This document shows, piece after piece, positions 28,989-38,765 of a stretch of DNA of 64,000 nt. The notes below the pieces were generated by a model. That model was not told where the DNA came from. It searched no databases and saw only the letters and a list, made by a program, of their open reading frames with translations. Origin of the DNA: Enterovibrio qingdaonensis. Lineage in GTDB: Bacteria; Pseudomonadota; Gammaproteobacteria; Enterobacterales; Vibrionaceae. The translations under genes and the position numbers were made by a program. The DNA is taken from the NCBI RefSeq assembly GCF_028683135.1, contig NZ_JAJUBB010000009.1, forward strand, positions 124,001 through 188,000, given 5' to 3'. The stretch's first letter is position 1. Every line of letters starts with the position of its first letter.

Positions 28989-28999
28989 CCCTGCCAACT
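28989..28999 (-). promoter_or_regulatory. Candidate Qrr sRNA pairing site over the luxR-type ribosome site
   Basis: The minus-strand mRNA reads AGUUGGCAGGG just before AAUAAU and the AUG. It can pair with the conserved Qrr segment CCUAGCCAACU, recalled from Vibrio, with one mismatch and one wobble, covering the Shine-Dalgarno bases. No qrr gene is in the window. Confidence 0.55.
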
Positions 29000-29230
29000 T
29001 TATTTAGAAATACCTATTGGTGCATTTCACTGTTTTTATTTGATGTAACTGTTTGATATATAACTGTGCAGAAAGCGTACAACAGCAACAAGTTGCAGTT
29101 CAATGTTTAACCAGTGATTAAGTGTCGAAATTTTGACATCTATCGAGAGTAGGATTGGACACAGTGCGATGATAGAATGTGCGACCTCATTTACACAGGT
29201 AGTCAGACGGGATATCCGTCGAGGTTTAGA

Positions 29231-29764
29231 ATGAAACATACTGTCGAAGTGATGATTTCAGAGCAGGAAGTCCAGCAGCGCATCAAAGTGTTGGGTGCTG
29301 AAATCACTGAGCACTATAAAGGTTCCAATGACTTGGTCATGGTTGGCTTGCTACGTGGCTCTTTTGTATTTATGGCTGACCTAGCACGTGCGATTGAATT
29401 GCCACACTCTGTGGACTTCATGACAGCGTCTAGCTATGGCAACGCCATGGAAAGTAGCCGTGATGTTCGCATCCTGAAAGATTTGGATGATGACATCAAA
29501 GGTAAAGACGTATTGCTGGTTGAAGACATCATTGATACAGGCAATACCTTGGCGAAAGTGCGTGAGATCCTGTCTCTGCGTGAGCCTAACTCTATCCGTA
29601 TTTGTACGTTGCTGGATAAACCAGAGCGTCGTGAGGTCGAAGTACCTGTGGACTGGTATGGCTTTAAGATCCCGGATGAGTTCGTGGTAGGCGTGGGTAT
29701 CGACTACGCACAAAAATATCGTCACCTGCCATTTATTGGCAAAGTGGTACCACTGGAAGATTGA
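29231..29764 (+). CDS. hpt: Hypoxanthine phosphoribosyltransferase
   Basis: Hpt makes IMP (and GMP) from hypoxanthine or guanine and PRPP in purine salvage. The PRPP-binding loop is [11 protein letters not shown] near residue 100, and the purine-binding [19 protein letters not shown] lies near the C terminus. ATG at 29231 (177 residues; GAGG upstream) fits the family (E. coli 178); a longer frame starts 18 codons earlier but lacks a ribosome site. It is divergent from the LuxR-type regulator across 248 bases, a conserved vibrio arrangement. Confidence 0.95.
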   Translation: MKHTVEVMISEQEVQQRIKVLGAEITEHYKGSNDLVMVGLLRGSFVFMADLARAIELPHSVDFMTASSYGNAMESSRDVRILKDLDDDIKGKDVLLVEDIIDTGNTLAKVREILSLREPNSIRICTLLDKPERREVEVPVDWYGFKIPDEFVVGVGIDYAQKYRHLPFIGKVVPLED

Positions 29765-29776
29765 TCTTCTGCGTGA

Positions 29777-29807
29777 AAAAAAAGCGACCTCAGTGGTCGC
29801 TTTTTTT
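29777..29807. terminator. Bidirectional terminator between hpt and can
   Basis: GCGACC / GGTCGC stem extended by seven A-T pairs (29777-29789, 29795-29807) with a 5-base loop. It suits both convergent genes. Confidence 0.92.
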
Positions 29808-29824
29808 GTGTCTGCATCGTTGGT

Positions 29825-30475
29825 TTAGCTGTCTGGAACTAACTCTGCCATTGCTGCATCATAGCCAGCTTCCAACGTTTGCGTGTTGTTTGCTGTCATA
29901 CCGAGATCTTTGAGTACGCCATCGCTGATGTCATAGAACCAGCCGTGGATTTTAATATCTTGGCCTCGTTCCCATGCTGAACGCAGTATGGTTGAACTTC
30001 CTAGGTTGTACACTTGCTCGGCGACATTTATCTCACACAGTCGGTTGCCTTGTTCTTCAATACTGAGAGAGCTTAGGTAGCGTTTGTGTTTACGATAGAG
30101 ATCGCGAATGTGGAGAAGCCAGTTATTGATAAGACCCAATTCAGGGTTTTCAATGGCAGCGTGGACACCACCGCAGCTATAGTGGCCGCAAATGATAATG
30201 TGTTTAACCTGAAGAACATCGACTGCATATTGCACCACGGACAGGCAATTGAGATCGGTGTGAATGACTTGGTTTGCTACGTTTCGGTGAACAAATAACT
30301 CACCGGAAACTAAACCCGTCAATCTTTCGGCGGGTACCCGGCTGTCTGCACAACCAATCCATAGATACTCAGGGTGCTGAGATTTTGCCAGCTCCGCAAA
30401 GTAAGCAGGATTGTCTTCCTTAATGGATTTAGACCACTTTTGATTGTTCGCGAGTAGCTGCTTAATTTGTGCCAT
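29825..30475 (-). CDS. can: Beta-class carbonic anhydrase
   Basis: This enzyme interconverts CO2 and bicarbonate in the cytoplasm. The zinc ligands are Cys42 and Asp44 ([10 protein letters not shown]) and the His-Cys of [11 protein letters not shown]. The 216-residue product with ATG at 30475 has GGAGGT upstream; four extra N-terminal codons are possible but less likely. E. coli Can (220 residues) is of the same type. It is divergent from a SulP transporter, a pairing that suggests bicarbonate uptake or exchange coupled to hydration of CO2. Confidence 0.95.
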   Translation of the reverse strand: MAQIKQLLANNQKWSKSIKEDNPAYFAELAKSQHPEYLWIGCADSRVPAERLTGLVSGELFVHRNVANQVIHTDLNCLSVVQYAVDVLQVKHIIICGHYSCGGVHAAIENPELGLINNWLLHIRDLYRKHKRYLSSLSIEEQGNRLCEINVAEQVYNLGSSTILRSAWERGQDIKIHGWFYDISDGVLKDLGMTANNTQTLEAGYDAAMAELVPDS

Positions 30476-30646
30476 GGCACCTCCCAAAATCTAGCCGCGG
30501 GACAATATACACCAACAGAAATCATATTTAGATACAATTTAACACTTTCTTCTCAATATATTAGCTCATCCTACCAGCAATAAGATTGGTATAACTGACC
30601 CTTAGTGCCTTTTATTGTCGGTATAATGGCAGCGTATATCGGTTTT

Positions 30647-30691
30647 ATACCTAAGATACTTGAGACTGAGATCTTCAGATTGTTTAGGTAT
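30647..30691. promoter_or_regulatory. Inverted repeat in the sulP leader
   Basis: ATACCTAA (30647-30654) and TTAGGTAT (30684-30691) bracket a smaller CTGA/TCAG inverted repeat, 34 bases upstream of the SulP GTG start. It may be an operator or a leader structure. Confidence 0.3.
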
Positions 30692-30725
30692 GTCCGAACA
30701 AGGAAGTAGTTATAGGGAGTAGTTT

Positions 30726-32378
30726 GTGCAGTTTGAACGATTCAAACATTGGAGCCTTAAAGGGGACTTATTTGGCGGTGTAACGACTGCGATAATTTCA
30801 TTACCGCTTGCTCTTGCCTTTGGTGTGGCATCTGGTGCGGGAGCTGAAGCGGGTTTATGGGGAGCCATATTGGTTGGCTTATTTGCCGCACTGTTTGGTG
30901 GATCCTCTACGTTAATTTCGGAGCCGACGGGCCCGATGACCGTTATCATGACGGCGGTCCTGACATCCATGATGGCACGCTATCCTGAAACGGGCATGGC
31001 CATGGGCTTCACCGTTGTGATGATGGCAGGTGCATTCCAAGTCCTTCTCGGTACGCTAAAACTCGGTAAATATGTCACCTTGATGCCCTACAGCGTGATA
31101 TCTGGGTTTATGTCGGGTATCGGTGTCATTCTCATCTTGCTTCAGTTGAGTCCTCTTTTGGGACAGCCTGCACCGTCAGGTGGCGTCCTTGGTACGTTAC
31201 AAGCACTGCCAGAGACATTGGCTAATATCAGTTTTAAAGAGTTACTGCTCGGTGCTCTGACGCTGGGTATTTTGTTTTATTTCCCTAAAAAGTATCGCAA
31301 ATATGTTCCGGCGCAGCTGGTGGCGTTGGTGCTGGTTACTTTGCTTTCAGTGATCTTATTTGATACCGACAGTATTCGCCGTATTGGTGAAATCCCCACA
31401 GGGCTGCCTTCCATCATATTCCCAACGTTTACGCCTGAGCTTTTCTCGACCATGCTTGTTGACGCTTTGGTTCTTGGCACCTTGGGCTGTATTGATACCT
31501 TGTTGACCGCTGTTATTGCAGACTCGCTAAGACGTGAAGAGCACAATTCTGATAAAGAGCTGCGAGGTCAAGGTATTGCGAATATGATCTCTGGTCTTTT
31601 TGGCGCATTGCCGGGTGCGGGGGCGACCATGGGAACCGTGGTTAACATTCAAGTTGGCGCGCGCTCACCGGTAGCAGGCATTGTTCGCGCACTGATCCTT
31701 GCCGCAGTCGTGCTGGTAGCGGGATTTTTGACTGAGCCGATTCCAATGGCGGTACTGGCAGGCATCGCCCTGTATGTGGGGATTAATATTCTCGATTGGA
31801 GCTTCTTGCAGCGTGCGCACAAGGTGAGCCTTCACCAAACGGCGATTATGTATGGCGTCATGGCACTGACTGTGTTTGTGGACTTGATTGTGGCAGTCGG
31901 TCTTGGCGTGTTTATTTCTAACATCGTGATCATTGAGCGTCTTAGTCGAGAGCAAGCTAAGCAGGTAAAAGCCATCAGTGATGCGTATGATGATGACGTT
32001 CCGCTCACTGAAGAAGAGCGCGAGTTATTGGACAGTTCAGAGGGGAAAGTGTTGTTTTTCTATCTCTCTGGCCCGATGATCTTCAGCGTATCTAAAGCTA
32101 TCGCTCGTCAACACACACGTATCGGTGATTATCGCGTTATGATTCTCGACCTAAGTGACGTACCACTGATAGATATGACGGTGGGCTTAGCGTTAGAGAA
32201 TGCGATTGCCGATGCCAGAGATTCAAACTGTACGGTGTTCCTGTTAAATCCTCATCAACAGACACAAGATCAGTTGGACCGACTCCATGTGGGAGACTGG
32301 ATCAGTGAGGCGCATATGTTTGATTCCCGTCATGATGCACTGTATGCCGCGAAGCGGTTGACGGAAGTGATGCCCTAA
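30726..32378 (+). CDS. SulP-family anion transporter with STAS domain (possible bicarbonate transporter)
   Basis: A 550-residue SulP/SLC26-type inner-membrane transporter. A membrane domain (about residues 15-400) begins LKGDLFGGVTTAIISLPLAL and includes the motif SEPTGPMTVIMTAVL. A cytoplasmic STAS domain (about 430-550) includes MILDLSDVPLIDMTVGLALE. GTG start with GGGAG upstream. Sulfate, bicarbonate and C4-dicarboxylates are known SulP substrates. Divergent pairing with a beta-carbonic anhydrase makes bicarbonate the best guess, but the sequence alone does not decide. Confidence 0.88.
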   Translation: MQFERFKHWSLKGDLFGGVTTAIISLPLALAFGVASGAGAEAGLWGAILVGLFAALFGGSSTLISEPTGPMTVIMTAVLTSMMARYPETGMAMGFTVVMMAGAFQVLLGTLKLGKYVTLMPYSVISGFMSGIGVILILLQLSPLLGQPAPSGGVLGTLQALPETLANISFKELLLGALTLGILFYFPKKYRKYVPAQLVALVLVTLLSVILFDTDSIRRIGEIPTGLPSIIFPTFTPELFSTMLVDALVLGTLGCIDTLLTAVIADSLRREEHNSDKELRGQGIANMISGLFGALPGAGATMGTVVNIQVGARSPVAGIVRALILAAVVLVAGFLTEPIPMAVLAGIALYVGINILDWSFLQRAHKVSLHQTAIMYGVMALTVFVDLIVAVGLGVFISNIVIIERLSREQAKQVKAISDAYDDDVPLTEEERELLDSSEGKVLFFYLSGPMIFSVSKAIARQHTRIGDYRVMILDLSDVPLIDMTVGLALENAIADARDSNCTVFLLNPHQQTQDQLDRLHVGDWISEAHMFDSRHDALYAAKRLTEVMP

Positions 32379-32394
32379 AACAACAGCGAGACTT

Positions 32395-33318
32395 ATGAAA
32401 GCAATCGAAATAGACAGCCTAGTCAAGGTCTACGGCAAAGATGTCAACGCACTAAAGGGTGTGTCTTTATCCGTTCAGCAGGGCGATTTCTACGCTCTGC
32501 TCGGACCGAATGGTGCGGGCAAATCCACCACCATTGGCATTATCAGTTCGCTGGTTAATAAAACCTCTGGGTCGGTAAAGATCTTTGGCTATGACATAGA
32601 CACGCATCTCGTCGAAGCCAAGCGTCAACTCGGCTTGGTACCACAAGAGTTCAACTTCAATCAGTACGAGAAAGTTGAGCAGATCGTGGTTAATCAAGCG
32701 GGCTATTACGGCGTTGAACGTGCGGAAGCCAAAGTGCGTGCGAAGAAGTATCTGACCATGCTCGACCTTTGGGAGAAGCGAGACCAACCAGCACGCGCTC
32801 TGTCTGGCGGTATGAAACGACGATTGATGATTGCTCGCGCATTGATGCATGAACCTAAATTACTGATCCTCGATGAGCCGACGGCGGGTGTCGATATTGA
32901 ACTACGCCGTTCTATGTGGTCATTCCTGCGTGAAATAAACCAGCAGGGGATTACCATCATTCTGACGACCCACTACCTAGAAGAAGCCGAAATGCTATGC
33001 CGAAACATTGGCATCATTAACCGAGGCGAGTTGATTGAAAACACCTCGATGAAAGCACTGCTGCAAAAGCTCGATGTAGAGACCTTTATTCTCGACCTTG
33101 CTCCAAACAGCAAAGTGACGGCCATAGACGGCGTTGCGTGGCAACAGGTAGATGACCATACATTGGAAGTGGAAGTGCATAAGTCAGTTGGTTTGAATAC
33201 CGTATTTAGCCAGCTATCTGAACAAGGCATTCAGGTACTTTCGATGCGCAATAAGGCGAACCGCTTGGAAGAGTTGTTTGTCACTTTGGTGCGTGAGAAT
33301 GCAGAGGTGGCACTATGA
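32395..33318 (+). CDS. yadG: ABC-2 type transporter ATPase (YadG)
   Basis: A 307-residue ABC ATPase of the multidrug/polysaccharide export type. Walker A GPNGAGKSTT is near residue 38, signature LSGGMKRR near 135, Walker B LLILDEP near 155 and switch His in LTTHYLEEAE. Its stop overlaps the start of the YadH permease by 4 bases (ATGA), so the two are coupled. The natural substrate of YadGH is not known. It follows the SulP gene after 16 bases and may be read through from it. Confidence 0.92.
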   Translation: MKAIEIDSLVKVYGKDVNALKGVSLSVQQGDFYALLGPNGAGKSTTIGIISSLVNKTSGSVKIFGYDIDTHLVEAKRQLGLVPQEFNFNQYEKVEQIVVNQAGYYGVERAEAKVRAKKYLTMLDLWEKRDQPARALSGGMKRRLMIARALMHEPKLLILDEPTAGVDIELRRSMWSFLREINQQGITIILTTHYLEEAEMLCRNIGIINRGELIENTSMKALLQKLDVETFILDLAPNSKVTAIDGVAWQQVDDHTLEVEVHKSVGLNTVFSQLSEQGIQVLSMRNKANRLEELFVTLVRENAEVAL

Positions 33319-34085
33319 GTAAGCTTTATTGGGTAGCTTTTAAGAGTCTAATAATAAAAGAGATATCTCGCTTTGCGCGTATCTGGGTACAAACATTGGT
33401 ACCTCCTGCCATTACGATGACGTTGTATTTCGTCATTTTTGGCAATCTGATTGGCAGTCGAATTGGTGAGATGGGCGGTTTTAGCTACATGGCCTATATT
33501 GTGCCTGGCCTTATCATGATGTCGGTGATTACCAATTCGTATTCCAATGTGGCATCGTCCTTTTTCAGTGCCAAGATGCAGCGCAACATTGAAGAGTTGA
33601 TGGTTGCTCCTGTACCGAACTACATCATCATCGCTGGTTATATTGGTGGAGGTGTCAGCAGAGGGTTGGCCGTTGGTACATTGGTGACAGGCGTATCTTT
33701 GTTCTTCGTTGACTTACATATTGCGCATTTGGGCGTAATTGTCGCAACGGTATTTCTAACCTCGATTCTGTTCTCGCTCGGCGGCTTAATTAACGCAGTC
33801 TACGCGCGCACTTTTGACGATATCAGTATTATCCCGACCTTCGTGCTGACGCCATTGACGTACCTTGGCGGCGTGTTCTACTCACTGTCTTTGTTGCCAG
33901 AGTTTTGGCAAGGCGTGTCGAAGCTGAATCCGATTGTCTATATGGTCAATGCTTTCCGTTATGGCTTTCTCGGCGTATCGGATGTCAGTATCGTCACCTC
34001 GTTTACCGTTTTATTGGCGTTTATCGCTGTGCTCTACTCTATCGCTTGGTACCTTATTTCTAGAGGGATAGGGCTTCGCACCTAA
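33315..34085 (+). CDS. yadH: ABC-2 type transporter permease (YadH)
   Basis: A 256-residue inner-membrane permease with six hydrophobic segments and the ABC-2 signature region, here NPIVYMVNAFRYGFLGVSD near the C terminus. It matches the size of E. coli YadH. It is coupled to the upstream ATPase by overlapping stop and start codons. The probable role is export of an unknown compound. A strong bidirectional terminator follows, shared with panC. Confidence 0.92.
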   Translation: MSKLYWVAFKSLIIKEISRFARIWVQTLVPPAITMTLYFVIFGNLIGSRIGEMGGFSYMAYIVPGLIMMSVITNSYSNVASSFFSAKMQRNIEELMVAPVPNYIIIAGYIGGGVSRGLAVGTLVTGVSLFFVDLHIAHLGVIVATVFLTSILFSLGGLINAVYARTFDDISIIPTFVLTPLTYLGGVFYSLSLLPEFWQGVSKLNPIVYMVNAFRYGFLGVSDVSIVTSFTVLLAFIAVLYSIAWYLISRGIGLRT

Positions 34086-34100
34086 CGGTGACAGAAGAAT

Positions 34101-34130
34101 AAAAAAAACCGCCTTTCGGCGGTTTTTTTT
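34101..34130. terminator. Bidirectional terminator between yadH and panC
   Basis: A 13-bp stem of eight A-T pairs and CCGCC/GGCGG (34101-34113, 34118-34130) with a TTTC loop. Its right arm touches the panC stop codon. Confidence 0.93.
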
Positions 34131-35013
34131 ATTCTTCTTCTTCGCTGCTAGCAGCGGCAGGTGGTGTGATATCCACCGTCAGGTTGTCAATCAAACGTAC
34201 CTGACCCAAGAAGGCTGCAGCGAGCACAACGGCTTTTGTCGTTTGCTCTGTGATTGGCTGCAGTGTGTAGGCATCACGAATAAAAATGTCGTCAGGTTCT
34301 AGACCGGCAGCACGCAACTGATCGTTGCCGTCCAGCACCAATTCGCTGTAGTCAGTACGACCGCCGCGCATTTGGCTGCTGATCCAACGCAGAGTTTTTG
34401 ATAGCACAGGTGCGCGTTGGCGTTCATCTACGGTCAAACGCGTGTTACGGCTGCTCATCGCCAATCCGTCCATTTCACGCACGGTTGCAACAGGCAGTAT
34501 TTCAATCGGCAGGCAAAGATCAGCGACCAACTTGTTGATCACTGCTAACTGCTGGAAGTCTTTCTCGCCAAAACAAGCAACGTCTGGCTGGACCATGTTG
34601 AACAGCTTGCTGACAACGGTGGCAACGCCTTTGAAATGGCCTGGACGAGAGCTGCCCTCTAGGATGGATGACAGACCAGGAACGTCGACACAGCTGTGCT
34701 GTTCCATACCGTTTGGATACATCACTTCCACAGTGGGAGTAAAGACAATCTCCACGCCCTCAGCGTTTAATTTCGCTAAGTCATCGTCCATCGTTCGAGG
34801 GTAAGAGGCGAGATCATCCGCTTTCTCAAACTGCATCGGGTTAACGAAAATGCTCACAACCACTACGTCTGCGGCTTCTCGTGCTTTGCGAACGAGGGTC
34901 ATATGACCATCGTGTAGGTGTCCCATAGTAGGAACAAAAGCAATACGCTGCCCTTCACGACGCCATTGAAGGATCTGTTCACGGAGTGGGGCAATATCAG
35001 CGATCACTTGCAT
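34129..35013 (-). CDS. panC: Pantothenate synthetase
   Basis: PanC joins pantoate and beta-alanine with ATP to make pantothenate, the CoA precursor. The HIGH-like motif is [15 protein letters not shown] near residue 28, the region [11 protein letters not shown] lies in the middle, and the KMSKS-like region MSSRNTRL follows. At 294 residues it is slightly longer than E. coli PanC (283), with an acidic tail SSEEEE. It lies 14 bases after panB on the same strand. AAGGA lies upstream of the ATG. No panD is seen in the window. Confidence 0.96.
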   Translation of the reverse strand: MQVIADIAPLREQILQWRREGQRIAFVPTMGHLHDGHMTLVRKAREAADVVVVSIFVNPMQFEKADDLASYPRTMDDDLAKLNAEGVEIVFTPTVEVMYPNGMEQHSCVDVPGLSSILEGSSRPGHFKGVATVVSKLFNMVQPDVACFGEKDFQQLAVINKLVADLCLPIEILPVATVREMDGLAMSSRNTRLTVDERQRAPVLSKTLRWISSQMRGGRTDYSELVLDGNDQLRAAGLEPDDIFIRDAYTLQPITEQTTKAVVLAAAFLGQVRLIDNLTVDITPPAAASSEEEE

Positions 35014-35027
35014 AACTTCAGCATTCC

Positions 35028-35822
35028 TTAATTAAACGTCTGCTCAGGGCCAGGGAACTCGCCACTTGCAACTTCGTCGATATAGCGAGAAACAGCCAAA
35101 CGCATGTCGCCAGTTTCTGCCAGATAGTTTTTAGAAAAACGAGGGATATAGTTGGCGGAAATTCCAAACATGTCGTGCATGACGAGAATTTGACCGTCAG
35201 TCGCATTCCCCGCGCCAATACCAATGACAGGCACGCGCACTGAATCTGTAATTCTGGCTGCCAGAGCTTTTGGTACACACTCTAACAAGATGATTTGTGC
35301 GCCAGCTTTTTCGAGTGCAAGCGCATCTTCCACCATCTGCTCGGCTTTTTCTTCATCACGACCTTGAATTTTGAAACCACCAAAAATATTTATTGATTGT
35401 GGTGTCAGGCCAAGATGGGCACAGACTGGGACTGCGCGTTGCGTTAGCTTGGTGACGGTTTCTGCCAACCACGCACCACCTTCTAATTTGACCATGTTTG
35501 CGCCAGCTTTAATTAAAACAGCTGCGTTTTCACAGGCTTGCTCAGGTGTGGCGAACGACATAAATGGCATATCAGCCATTAACAGACAGTTTGGGCTGCC
35601 TGCGCGTACGCTACGCGTGTGGTAAGCAATGTCTTCAAGAGAAACAGAAAGCGTATCGCTTTTACCTTGAAGTACCATTCCTAGGGAATCACCGACAAGG
35701 AGAACCGGCATTTCCTGTTGTTCGAAGAGTTGGGCAAAACTGGCATCGTAGGCTGTTGCCGAGGCAAATTTACGTCCTTCTTGCTTCCATGCCATTAAGG
35801 TGTTTATCGTAATTTTTTTCAT
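35028..35822 (-). CDS. panB: 3-methyl-2-oxobutanoate hydroxymethyltransferase
   Basis: PanB transfers a hydroxymethyl group from methylene-tetrahydrofolate to 2-oxoisovalerate, the first committed step to pantothenate. Family motifs are [27 protein letters not shown] and [20 protein letters not shown] at 35822 gives 264 residues as in E. coli and has GGGAG upstream; the longer frame from 35873 is not supported. It stands between folK and panC in a minus-strand group, all in folate/CoA supply. Confidence 0.96.
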   Translation of the reverse strand: MKKITINTLMAWKQEGRKFASATAYDASFAQLFEQQEMPVLLVGDSLGMVLQGKSDTLSVSLEDIAYHTRSVRAGSPNCLLMADMPFMSFATPEQACENAAVLIKAGANMVKLEGGAWLAETVTKLTQRAVPVCAHLGLTPQSINIFGGFKIQGRDEEKAEQMVEDALALEKAGAQIILLECVPKALAARITDSVRVPVIGIGAGNATDGQILVMHDMFGISANYIPRFSKNYLAETGDMRLAVSRYIDEVASGEFPGPEQTFN

Positions 35823-35872
35823 CTTGTCTCCCAAACCCTGCTTGCTTCGTAGTTCTAACCTTGGCGAGTGCA

Positions 35873-36355
35873 CTAAGCCAGAGCCGTTAAACCGTTTTTA
35901 TCCGTTACGGTAACGAGCTCTGCAACAGTGCTGCCATCAGGCAGGTGCAAGTCAGGGGCAATTTCGGCGAGAGGGTAAAGCACGAACTCACGCACTTTCA
36001 TCCCGTAGTGTGGAACGGTTAACCGTTCACTTTCCAGTTGGAGGTCTCCATAAAGGAGAATGTCCAAATCTAGCGTTCTTGGGCCCCAGCGCTCATCTTT
36101 GCGCTCTCGTCCAAACTCAAGTTCAATACGCTGGGTTTGGTCTAGAAGATCTAACGGATCTAGCTCAGTGTCAATGGCGGCAACCGCATTCACATAGTCT
36201 GGCTGGTCCGAGGGGCCCATTGGCTTACTGCTATACAGCGAAGAGCAACTGACAAACGTGGATGCCGGTAGACGCTTCAATGCATCAATTGCATGGGTTG
36301 CTTTTTCTACCGGGTTACCCAGATTACTGCCAATGGCTATGTAAGCACGGATCAT
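35873..36355 (-). CDS. folK: 2-amino-4-hydroxy-6-hydroxymethyldihydropteridine pyrophosphokinase
   Basis: FolK (HPPK) transfers pyrophosphate from ATP to 6-hydroxymethyl-dihydropterin in folate synthesis. It begins [15 protein letters not shown] and carries [17 protein letters not shown] and the signature [15 protein letters not shown] with the magnesium aspartates. The 160-residue length equals the family norm. Its ATG overlaps the pcnB stop by 4 bases, so translation is probably coupled to pcnB, as in enterobacteria. Confidence 0.96.
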   Translation of the reverse strand: MIRAYIAIGSNLGNPVEKATHAIDALKRLPASTFVSCSSLYSSKPMGPSDQPDYVNAVAAIDTELDPLDLLDQTQRIELEFGRERKDERWGPRTLDLDILLYGDLQLESERLTVPHYGMKVREFVLYPLAEIAPDLHLPDGSTVAELVTVTDKNGLTALA

Positions 36356-37746
36356 GATTCTTGTTTCGATTGCGGCTTCTTGCGGCGAGGCTTGCTCTTA
36401 CGGCGGCGCACTTTTTTATTGTTGCTGGCCTTGTTCAGAACCTGCACCATGTTGTGTCGCGCATCGCGCTCTGACTTTTGGAAGGTATCCCACCAATTAG
36501 CCAGCTCTTTGAGTTGACCGCCTTCAATCTGGCCACGCATTTCAAGAAAATCAAATGCAGCACGGAACTTAGGTTGCTCGAGCAGCTTGTATGCTCGGTT
36601 ACCTGAGCGACGGCTCAGACGAAGCTGAAGTTGCCAAATGTCGCGGATCATCGCAGTGAAACGACGCGGAATCGCGATTGATTTCACTTGCTCATCCAAG
36701 ATGTCATTTGCTGCAACCATAAAGGCATCGTAGTAGCTCAAACCGCTTTCAAACGCGATCTCTTCTGCTCGCGTCTCTAATGGATACCACAACATCGCGG
36801 CATACATAAACGCAGGATTGATGCGTTGTTCTTTCTCCACGCGTGCATCTGTAGAGCGAAGCACTAGCTCTAGCATCTGTTCACATTTACTGTTGCGATC
36901 TTCGGTGAAGTGCTCTTCGAGGATCGGGAACAGTGGCGCAAACAGGTTATAGTCTCTGAGCATCTGGTAGGTAGCTAGACCATGACCAGCTTGCAGCAAC
37001 TTCAAGCTTTCTTCGAACAGACGTGCAGCAGGAATATCACGAAGCAGATGTGCGAGTGCCGGCATCGGTGCGGCAGTTGCTTCATTGATTTTCATGTCGA
37101 GCTTAGCGGCAAAGCGAACAGCGCGAAGCATGCGAACGGGATCTTCACGGTAGCGAGTTTCAGGGTCACCAATCAAACGGATTACTCCGCTTTCAAGGTC
37201 ATCCATGCCACCGGCATAATCGCGCACCGAAAAATCGTCGATATTGTAATAAAGCGCGTTAACCGTGAAATCGCGGCGTTCTGCATCTTCATCAATCGTG
37301 CCATAAACGTTATCGCGCAGGAGCATGCCGTCGTTAGACTGACTGGCAAACTTTGCTCCTTTATCCCCACCGTGGTGACCACGGAAGGTTGCAACTTCAA
37401 TAACGTCGCGGCCGAATAGGATATGTGCAAGGCGGAAACGGCGGCCTACTAGGCGGCAGTTTCTAAACAGTTTGCGCACATCTTCTGGCGTTGCATTCGT
37501 TGCAATATCGAAATCTTTTGGCTGTTTATTAAGCAGCAAATCACGCACACCACCACCAACGAGGTATGCTTCGTAGCCAGCCTTATTCAGGCGATAGAGC
37601 ACTTTCAGCGCATTTTCGCTGATATCTTTTCTTGATATACCGTGCTCTTGGCGAGGGATAACTTCTAGCTTAAGGTCATCGATATCGCGCGTTTTATTAT
37701 CACGATTCAATACCTTACGGCAAAAGCTGGTAACTCGATTAAAGAT
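36352..37746 (-). CDS. pcnB: Poly(A) polymerase I, apparent ATC start codon
   Basis: PcnB adds poly(A) tails to RNA 3' ends and so speeds decay. The catalytic head [23 protein letters not shown] and the RNA-binding region [12 protein letters not shown] are clear, and the C-terminal tail is very basic ([16 protein letters not shown]). The frame between an upstream stop and residue 13 contains no ATG or GTG, and its only TTG (37710) has AAGG just 2 bases away. The codons in front read (ATC) [12 protein letters not shown], matching the E. coli N terminus MFTRVANFCRKVL, and GAGGTGA sits 6 bases (from its GG) before that ATC at 37746. E. coli pcnB is known to use AUU. I therefore place the start at ATC, giving 464 residues. 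Confidence 0.9.
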   Translation of the reverse strand: MFNRVTSFCRKVLNRDNKTRDIDDLKLEVIPRQEHGISRKDISENALKVLYRLNKAGYEAYLVGGGVRDLLLNKQPKDFDIATNATPEDVRKLFRNCRLVGRRFRLAHILFGRDVIEVATFRGHHGGDKGAKFASQSNDGMLLRDNVYGTIDEDAERRDFTVNALYYNIDDFSVRDYAGGMDDLESGVIRLIGDPETRYREDPVRMLRAVRFAAKLDMKINEATAAPMPALAHLLRDIPAARLFEESLKLLQAGHGLATYQMLRDYNLFAPLFPILEEHFTEDRNSKCEQMLELVLRSTDARVEKEQRINPAFMYAAMLWYPLETRAEEIAFESGLSYYDAFMVAANDILDEQVKSIAIPRRFTAMIRDIWQLQLRLSRRSGNRAYKLLEQPKFRAAFDFLEMRGQIEGGQLKELANWWDTFQKSERDARHNMVQVLNKASNNKKVRRRKSKPRRKKPQSKQES

Positions 37747-37815
37747 AACTCACCTCGTATCTGACAGGTCGGGCCATAAAAAAAGACGGCATATGATATA
37801 TCACGCAGCAGCGTT

Positions 37816-38688
37816 TTAGAAAGCTGTAATGACTTCCGTCTCAGAAGGCAGCTTGCTGCTTTGCCAATTTTCAACACCCCAAGCGAGTAAAGTTTCGACA
37901 GGGGCGCCGTGTAATTCTTGTGGAATGGCATGCCCTAAAAATGCCATTGCCGCTTCCATTGCCGGGCCAGGATTATTATTGTCTATAGCTGGCGCATGGT
38001 TTTGCTTAGATAGCTTATTACCGTCAGCGTTGAGTGCAAGTGGCAGATGTAAATAACTCACCGGTGTTTTCCCCAACTTCTGATAGAGGGAAACCTGCCT
38101 TCCTGTGGGTTCGATTAAGTCTGCACCGCGTACGACCTGGGTAACGTTTTGATAAATATCGTCTAATACTACCGCCAAGTTGTAAGCAAACAATCCATCT
38201 CTGCGCTTAATAATGAAATCTTCACTGGCCATGGATAGGTCTAATTTTATCAGGCCATGCTTAATATCGGTAAATTCTACGACCGGATTGTCAATTTTGA
38301 CACGTACTGATGCTCCATTACTGCTCAATTGACGCTCGCGACAGGTGCCAGCATAAAGCCCGCCCGCATCTTTAATCTGACGTCGTGTGCATTGGCAATA
38401 GTACGCTTCCCCTGATTTTAGCCAATCTTCTATTTGAGCTTGATATGCGTCGTGCCGCGTGTGTTGGTAAAGAATGCCACCGTCCCAGTGCAAGCTATAC
38501 GCGTCCAAGGTTCTGAGGATCGCATCGGCCGATCCTGCAACTTCTCGGGGAGGATCGATATCTTCTATACGTACTAACCATGACCCATGATTTGCCTGAG
38601 CTTGTAAATAGCTGCCGACAGCCGCAACTAAGGAACCAAAATGTAGCGGTCCGGAAGGGGATGGGGCAAAACGTCCTACGTAATGCAT
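37816..38688 (-). CDS. gluQ: Glutamyl-Q tRNA(Asp) synthetase
   Basis: GluQ-RS attaches glutamate to the queuosine base of tRNA(Asp). It resembles the catalytic half of GluRS: HIGH-type motif in GRFAPSPSGPLHFGSL, zinc-type cysteines in CQCTRRQIKDAGGLYAGTC, and the KMSKS-type NKLSKQNHAP. It lacks the anticodon-binding domain, hence 290 residues. It lies between dksA and pcnB, the conserved gammaproteobacterial order, and in E. coli is read mainly from dksA. Confidence 0.95.
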   Translation of the reverse strand: MHYVGRFAPSPSGPLHFGSLVAAVGSYLQAQANHGSWLVRIEDIDPPREVAGSADAILRTLDAYSLHWDGGILYQHTRHDAYQAQIEDWLKSGEAYYCQCTRRQIKDAGGLYAGTCRERQLSSNGASVRVKIDNPVVEFTDIKHGLIKLDLSMASEDFIIKRRDGLFAYNLAVVLDDIYQNVTQVVRGADLIEPTGRQVSLYQKLGKTPVSYLHLPLALNADGNKLSKQNHAPAIDNNNPGPAMEAAMAFLGHAIPQELHGAPVETLLAWGVENWQSSKLPSETEVITAF

Positions 38689-38712
38689 ATCTTTATTGCC
38701 TGTTTAAAAAGG

Positions 38713-38738
38713 AAAAAGGGAGCATAAGCTCCCTTTTT
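38713..38738 (-). terminator. Terminator after dksA
   Basis: An 11-bp stem AAAAAGGGAGC / GCTCCCTTTTT with an ATAA loop between dksA and gluQ. It lets only part of dksA transcription reach gluQ, as known for E. coli dksA-gluQ. Confidence 0.88.
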
Positions 38739-38765
38739 GCCATGAATCTCGATAAAGCGGAAGGC

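Noticed and set aside
36982..37419. 145-residue plus-strand open frame
   Set aside because: Antisense to pcnB, no recognisable domain.
37708..37710. TTG as pcnB start
   Set aside because: The ribosome-like AAGG is only 2 bases away, and homology to E. coli PcnB continues 12 residues upstream to an ATC with an ideal Shine-Dalgarno sequence.
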